Positions 57,254 through 64,000 of a DNA stretch of 64,000 bases are shown here, piece after piece. Origin of the DNA: Aquatica leii (taxonomy: Eukaryota; Arthropoda; Insecta; Coleoptera; Lampyridae); the NCBI GenBank assembly GCA_035610365.1, contig CM069434.1, positions 99,374,806 to 99,438,805 on the forward strand, read 5' to 3'. Position numbers and translations under genes: made by a program. The first letter of the stretch is position 1, and each line of letters opens with the position of its first letter. A model generated the notes under the pieces. That model did no database searches. It saw only the letters and a list, made by a program, of their open reading frames with translations, and was not told where the DNA came from.

Positions 57254-59130
57254 GAGTTTGTTACTTTTTTGGAACTTCTAAGAAATATACAGTTACTGAA
57301 ATATCACTAATTGAAACTATTTCACTATTATTATTAATTTTAGTTTTTTGCAACTTTTTGTTATTATTGTATAGATAACCTACAATATTTTTATTGTTCA
57401 AAATTAATGACTTCCTGTTCTGTGACGTTTGCAAAAGATTTGTGAATTTTATTTATACTCGTAAATAATGTATTCCGATAGTTTACAAGTAAACTGTGAT
57501 TACTGAATTGTTATTGTTTTATTGTAAGGTGTTTAACAAATTAATTAGTTTCATTTATATTTACCGTTCTTTTAATATACAGAATTATAATTTAAAAAAT
57601 TATAATATTGCATAATACAACGGGGTAATTCGAATTCGGTATCTAAAATATTAAAGAAATGTTTTTGGCTAAAGCGAATTTTAAAATAAACAAGAAAATG
57701 AATAAATAACTATTTAACGAAAACAGTAGACATCCCAACAAGTATAAAATTATAATACAACACGTTGAATGAATATAAACTTAAAGGCGATGCGATGTAT
57801 GTAAATAAACGAGAGAGAGTCTAATTTGTTTTCATGAGTGTATTTACTATTACAATTTTTTTTTTAAATTTAAATTTATCTCGTTTTTAATAATAAGTAA
57901 TTTTTTTATATTTGTAAGATGTTCCGTTAATGGCATTTGGATTTTTTTTGTTTCTACGTGCTGTTGTTGATATTATTTTATTTTTACTTTTGTGTTCATA
58001 AGTTTTTGTTTCTTAGAAAAATATTTTTGTTAATTCGGCGTTTCCTATTCTTTGTAAACATATTTGTTTGGTGTTTGTCTGTTACGCTTTATAATTTACA
58101 GTTTTTGTTTTAATGATTGTGGTAGTTTTTTATACACATTTATAACGTTTACATCTTATTATTAATAATAATAATATCTTTTGTATCACTTTTGTGTATT
58201 TCAATTTTTTCATTTTTATGTGTATTATTAGATTTATTTCTTTGTTTCAATTAACGCTAAATGTTGCTGTAAATAAAACTATTTAGTTTTTTGATGAAAC
58301 ATTATTAAATTATTCAACCAGAGAAACATTGTAACTTAATTTATTTATCACACAGTAACATTTTTTTATTTATAAGTTTAAATTAAAATACGCCCTACAG
58401 TAAACGTTCATTTAAATATAAATTGTTTAGTTACTTCTTTCATCTCGTACACAAATAGTAAACAAAGCGGCTTACCTAAAAAATTTGAATTTCGCTGACG
58501 TTTATAAAAATTTACTTTGTAAACAGATGTCTTATCTAAAACAGTATAAAAAATAAGTTAAAAGTACTTTATTTGAAATGTTTAAGGTAAATTAGAAAAA
58601 AGTTGAATATGCTTACACACGACTAAATTAAACAATAACAATTTAAATTAATGACATTAAAAATTCTAATTAAGAATGCAATTAGTTCACAAATGACTAA
58701 TTATGGTAAAAAGATTAACGTAGTTTGGTATGCATTACCAAATAAACGTAATTTTCTTTGATCTTTATATATCGTAGCTTGATCTTTAATTAGCCACCAC
58801 CATACACGTCGTATAACATTTTTAATTAATAAAATTAAATTTCCAAAAACGTTTTAATTATTGTGAATAAATATTTAACTGTTATATACAATTTCACAAT
58901 ATAGTTTTTAGATGAATAAAATTAGAATAAAACTGAGATGTAATTAATTTAAAACAAACTTGATCGCGTGTTTGCAAATATAAAAAAAACATTTCATTAA
59001 ACGTTTTCTCAAACAATATTTTAAAATTTGTTTAAATTTGTGCAAATTTAACAAAACACAAACAAGAACAAAAGAAACGTTAGTTAAACAATATAAACAT
59101 TTTGTATACTGTTTTTAATCTTTTTTGTTT
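57254..59130. other. Intergenic, no gene seen
   Basis: Very AT-rich with T runs and a short TAA microsatellite near 58157-58172. No coding signal. Confidence 0.5.
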
Positions 59131-59224
59131 CCACGTGGGGCAACTTATAGATACCCCACAGCAGTTTTCTCCTAATATTTCTTAAAATATACACTTTTCC
59201 ATGAACTTAAGTTACCCCGCATGG
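59131..59224. repeat. Small imperfect inverted repeat
   Basis: CCACGTGGGGCAACTTATAG (59131-59150) and the complement of CCATGCGGGGTAACTTAAG (59206-59224) form an imperfect inverted pair. GTGGGG/CCCCAC inside it (59135-59140 with 59154-59159) makes a second hairpin. Possibly a miniature element remnant; no target duplication was identified. Confidence 0.4.
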
Positions 59225-62200
59225 TAATTCATGTTACAAAATATTTTTAAAAAAAACTAGATGTGTCATTATTCATAAACTTAGTTTGACGACATTAAGC
59301 ATGCGTAAAATAGTGTCAATTGTCATTTTGCATTCATTGTAAGCTGAACCGAAAAACAGATTGAAGGAAGACATATTTGACTGACCAGAGAATACAACAT
59401 ATTTTGAAAATAGACAGTGACGAAGGTAACAATAGATTATAAATAAGCAAAGATAAGTCGAAAATAGAACATAATGTCGAAGATAAAGTAAAACTATTGA
59501 ACGAAATAGTAGACAGAAATATAAGAGAACAACCAAAACGCCATAATTTTTTGGTTTGCTGGTGGTTTAAAAATTTTTGTATTTGTGAGAACGATAGATG
59601 CTTCTCTGCTACAGCAAGCTCTAAATAGTCTAAAAAATTCACAGATATCGTAAATCTTGCAACTATCGGAAGGTGTTGAAAACAAACACAATATTACATA
59701 CGTAATATGATGAACAAGGTTTATTGAGATTTTCAAAAATAAGACTGCATACATAAATAATAAAAATATTAAAAAACAGAAATAACTAGTATTCTAGGTG
59801 CATATTAAACGAGAATAGAGTCGTATGATAATTCACCAATTATTTGTATTAAACATTTGTTCATGAAATGGCTGAGAATTGTTTCTCAGAACCTCTTCAT
59901 CGCTGGAAGATGATGAATCAGCAACACATATGGAGATTTTTTTGTGATAACAAATGATGAGTTTATTATCAAGAATTGTTGCGTGCTGATAAAACGTAGT
60001 TGCCAGTGACATATCTAAGGAGAAACCCAATAGCGTTATCTTAAATCCATGCATTTGAACAAACATCATACCATGTAAATGGACCGGCCTCATCATTAAT
60101 ATTAAAACACTTTCTTTAATAGAAATTTTTTTTAGAAAAGTACAAAAAATGAGTATTTTAAGCTAATCTTTTCAAATCGTTAACAAAATGCTCAATAAAC
60201 TGTCATAAATTCGCGGATTTCTTGCACCAGTAGTCCATTGTTGGCACCAAAATTAAGACGCAATGTTTTGGTTGTAAAGCTTTAATCTCGTGAATGGCCG
60301 TATTTATTTATTTTCTCAAATCTTAGCTTTGTTTAGGCAGCAGGTATTAGGAAACATTTTGGTTGTGTTAGTAATGCTTAGGTTCTTTTTTCCAAGCGAT
60401 GTACGGTAAGAAACACAACGTAAGCAACAAAATCTCAGAAGATCAAACTTTATTTGTCACAATATATTTTCAAGGCAAAAAATCACCTTCGCAAAGCTCA
60501 AATAGTTATATTGCGCTCACAAGTATGTTATGCAAGAAATTGAGCCCCACGTCCACTGACTGCCATTTTATGTTGGCTTAGATACGGTTAAAAGCATTCG
60601 GATAAATGTAAAATTTAATTTTTTTTCTGGGCACAATCAATTTTAAAGCCAATATGGAACTTTCAGGAATTTTGCCAGACTTTGATTGAATACGGTCGGA
60701 TTAAATAAACAATTTATATCGCGTGTTCACTACACGATAATTAATTGGAACTCGTTTTAAAAAAAAATAAAACAAAATGATTACTGGACTTTACAAAAAT
60801 TTTATAACGGTTCACAATTCAACAGCTTCTAAGATTATGACACGATTCGAGCTACGTTGCCACATCCTTTCAGATGTAAAAGTTTCGAAGTGGAAATTTC
60901 ACTTTTGGAAATGTGCATATACAGTTTAAAAACTGTTTTTTCAACAGTTTGTTGAGTTTGCAATTTCCGGTCATATCTAAATAATACTTACAGCAGGTTG
61001 GACTTGCAATAAAAACATTTCGCGACGTAAAATAATTGACATGCATTTTTATTACATTCTCTAGGTGTTTTTAACGTGATCTTTCAGCGAAAAAAAGTAA
61101 AACTAATCTTATAAGCGACCCGTCAATTGCTAAAGACAAAGAAAATAAAATATTTAATTTGCTCTCTCCGTTTACAACAAAAAAAAAAACAAAAAACCTC
61201 GTTAAACGACAGAATTAAACATAATAGTTATTTTCAATTTTCTTGCGTTAGACAGTATCTCAATTCATCGTATCTCTCGTACAATAATCAAATGAAAAAC
61301 TTACAAACGCTTATTCAAATAAATTTAACTAATTTCTGACCTTTCAGAAGAAAAACTCCCGTATGCAATTTTTTTCGTTTTTGCACCGCGTCAGGGTTTT
61401 TAAAACCTTCGTTTAAAACTCTCCTCTTTCTTTGTATGCAATTTTGACTTTATATCCTAAAACGTTTTTTTCTGATTGGGAAAGTTCACTAACGCTCTTA
61501 GTACCATATCTGCCAATTGGCTTTTCCTTTTTTTACTCAATCTGTTAGAAGCGGCGTTGTGCCCATTTCTACCCTTAACATGTTACTACGTTTCGTTATT
61601 GGGTGGCGCTGCATGCTACAAATGGAATAAAAATTTACCGATGCTACTATTTTTTTTCCTATTAATATTAAACAAATGCGCTACTGATTATAAAAAAGCA
61701 TTAAAGAGATTAACTTTACTTTATCATGATTCTTTTCTCTAATCTTAACAGATTTATAACGCTAATAATAGTAATAATCTTTACAATTGCCTGTGGATAC
61801 AATTTCAACATTCAAATTTTACTCAAGTTTTATTTTACATACTTTCGTTCTATGCTGACAACTTTAGAGTAAAATCGTTTATGACTCAAACTAGTAATTA
61901 CTGATAGTTTTTATTATAAAACTTTATTAATCAGATTTATTAAATTACTACTTCGTTAACGCATTTTAAAATTTGAACATAAAATATCGGTTTAGTCGAA
62001 CATGTGTGTTTCGGTCTAGTTGATTTTGGTGACCACCGCGGTTTTTTTTGCAGGTAAGGGTACCTTTGTCAGTGTGGTAATATCTGGAGTTGTTTTTCTT
62101 CTAAATTATCCTGCATCGAAACCGCCACAATTTTTGTATTAAGATGATTTGCTTAATTTTCTTAGATTTATTCCGACAGCGGGAGAACAAATCAACGTAC

Positions 62201-63497
62201 TAGAAGGACACCTGCAAACTATGGTGAATTTTTGCTAGTAGATTAACCTGTGACTCCTGTTTCGCTTCAGTGATAAGAATGTTTCATTTCAGACACATGT
62301 GCTTACTTCTGCTGCGTTATATAGAGTTTTCACACTGTCAGACTGTGGCCCCCAGGGTTCACATGTGTTGAATTATGTTCTCAGACAATCAGCCTGATGC
62401 TATATCACTCTCTTTATGAACAGCGATGTCGTTATCTAACCGAATCGTTGTTTATGTAAAATCGGTATTACTGTATAACTTATAACGGTTCCACTCATAT
62501 GGACTCTCGTTATCAGCTCTCGTTATTTTGAACCATAACGATTATGATATAACGGCGGCGTTTTGGTAGTCGTCATAAACATAACGATTGTGATGTATAG
62601 GCTTGAGAGCCTTTTTTGTATGAAAAAATGAATTTTGGAGATGTTTTCGCGTTGCATTATACGAGGAACTGTCTTTTTAGTTTTACCGTGTATTTAAAAA
62701 AGTAAGCTAAGAAACGCATTCTTTCATACAGGCAAAGGAGCATTTTACGCAAAAACAGTTACCCGTTTGAAGTAACTACGTAAACAAAATGTATAAAAAA
62801 GATGTAAGTTATGTAACGGTGTGTTTTGCAAGTCAGTTTTATTTTGAATTAATACAAGATGTTTATATTTTTACGAATTAATTAAAGCCATTATTCAATA
62901 GAAAATTGGGGCTATCGAGGGATTATGTACGTCACTTAATAGAGGTGGTAACAAAAACTTGAATTTTATTTCATACCAGGTAGTTTTAGTCTGGATTTTT
63001 TCTATTTCAAAAGCTATCGGCCTGATGTTTTACGACGGCACGGCGCGTGGCTTATATTCTATTCACTCTTATACGTTCGGCGGTTGTAGCAGTCTTTGTT
63101 TTTTTAAAAGCGACACTTTTTTGTAAAATAATGATTACAAGATAGTGAGCGACATATCGATATAATTAAAATACTGATACAGCAAACCTATTTTACCAGT
63201 GATTGTTATGTCGATCGTTACCTTCGACCATTATAATCTGATAGCGATTGGTCGCTAAGTATATCGAGAGTTTTACAGCAGCAGGCTGAATAAAGTAAAC
63301 CCAATGGGAATAACAAATAAACTATTACCATAAAACGTTGCAACATAGAGGAAAGTTGCACACATACATTTTTATAGAGGACAAAATTTACTATAAAAAA
63401 GTCCGCGAAAGGGTACAATTACCTTCTATAGTTTAGAAGATACAAGTGTGCAAAGTTACACGATAATGTCTTACATTACATTAAAATTCTGTAACTG
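59225..63497. other. Intergenic, no recognised gene
   Basis: Scattered short frames only. The reverse-strand frame 59833-60096 contains a DSSSSSDEEVL stretch and the plus-strand frame 61476-61742 is hydrophobic; neither could be assigned. The region 62230-62600 is less AT-rich, with repeated AACGTT/ATAACG words, but shows no gene. Confidence 0.4.
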
Positions 63498-63659
63498 TAA
63501 AGACGGGTTGCACAAAGCAAATAAAAAATATAACAACTGATTATTTCTCAAAACAATTGCTACATACCCAATGAAACCACGTTTATTCGTGATGTAACAA
63601 TTGATTTCATAAATAATCACTTGCTACATTTTTTATTTGCTTTGTGCAACCCGCCTTTA
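63498..63659. mobile_element. Foldback MITE with TA target duplication
   Basis: About 160 bp made of two long inverted arms. The left arm begins AAGACGGGTTGCACAAAGC (63500) and the right arm, reverse-complemented, AAGGCGGGTTGCACAAAGC, continuing through AAATAAAAAAT and on to GATTATTT with only a few mismatches over about 50 bp. Both ends abut TA (63498-63499 and 63658-63659), the Tc1/mariner-type target. No coding capacity. Confidence 0.85.
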
Positions 63660-64000
63660 AACTATTATATATAATTATACCTTCCCGCGGACATTTTTGC
63701 AGTAAATTTTGTTCTCTATAAATATGTTTATGTGCAATTTTCATCTAGATTGTACCGTTTTTGCAGCGTACAAGGCGGAAGCTCTCGCGGATGTGATTCT
63801 GCAATTACTATAATTATTTTTCAGCTCAGCTAAGTGAAATTAAGACTTATATTTTTAAAACATGGCACATGGCACTACCACAAGTTCCAGATTTGTTTCA
63901 TCTGAGCGTTTTATCGTTTCGTTACACAAGTCTTCGAATCAAGCTCCTTATAAGTGTTTTCAACACTAAAACTGTTTTAAAAAAAACTAATTTATGAAAT
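63660..64000. other. Intergenic, no gene seen
   Basis: AT-rich end of the window without recognisable features. Confidence 0.5.

Noticed and set aside
59833..60096. Reverse-strand frame with DSSSSSDEEVL, like an acidic transposase N terminus
   Set aside because: No catalytic motif or further domain found around it.
61476..61742. 88-codon hydrophobic plus-strand frame
   Set aside because: No recognisable family or gene structure; hydrophobic frames are expected by chance in T-rich DNA.

Overview
The window reads as repeat-dominated arthropod DNA, most likely insect. It is about 70 percent AT, has GT-AG introns, and carries a typical insect transposon mix: Ty3/gypsy, Penelope-like, LINE, piggyBac, Tc1 and PIF/Harbinger elements. 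Species is not determinable from the sequence alone. I found no convincing host housekeeping gene, no tRNA or rRNA gene and no CRISPR array. Almost every coding signal belongs to a mobile element, and most are broken by stops or frameshifts.

Layout. 1-2200: old gypsy pol remnant (+). 2640-4830: Penelope-like element (+) with RT and GIY-YIG in one frame broken by only two stops, and a hammerhead-like motif near its end. 5052-11746: near-complete Ty3/gypsy element (-) with 452-bp LTRs differing at 4 sites and a 4-bp target duplication. 11747-20490: mostly non-coding, with an orphan tRNA-Lys-type primer binding site, a decayed copy of an arthropod multicopy protein family, and an A-rich block of diverged tandem hairpin repeats. 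20491-22741: broken piggyBac (+). 24430-31410: old LINE (-) that was hit twice, by a second piggyBac (24663-26870, -) and by a 1.7-kb terminal-inverted-repeat element (28649-30380). 32100-33800: a second decayed copy of the arthropod family. 36400-38110 and 42340-43020: two Penelope-like remnants (-). 38176-41188: a 3-kb LINE (-) inside a perfect 15-bp target duplication. 43430-44170: Tc1-like remnant (+). 46130-50074: complete PIF/Harbinger element with an apparently intact four-exon transposase and a convergent Myb/SANT-like accessory gene. 51068-55825: decayed relative of the first gypsy element (+). 55850-57000: LINE and Penelope scraps (-). The rest is AT-rich DNA with two small inverted-repeat elements, the clearest at 63498-63659.

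Most notable result. The gypsy element at 5052-11746 carries, fused after its integrase, a domain that looks like a TARG1/OARD1-class macro domain (ADP-ribose hydrolase). The residues corresponding to the catalytic Lys and Asp are present. The decayed relative at 51068-55825 has the same domain in the same place, so this is a feature of the family and not an accident of one copy. The second most notable result is the complete, possibly recently active, two-gene Harbinger element.

How the parts relate. The nested insertions give a local history. The 24430-31410 LINE came first, and its reading frame rejoins cleanly across the piggyBac TTAA site. Likewise, a 376-bp insert in one Penelope copy is revealed by the uninterrupted second copy. 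Protein assignments come from reading motifs by eye; no database search was run.
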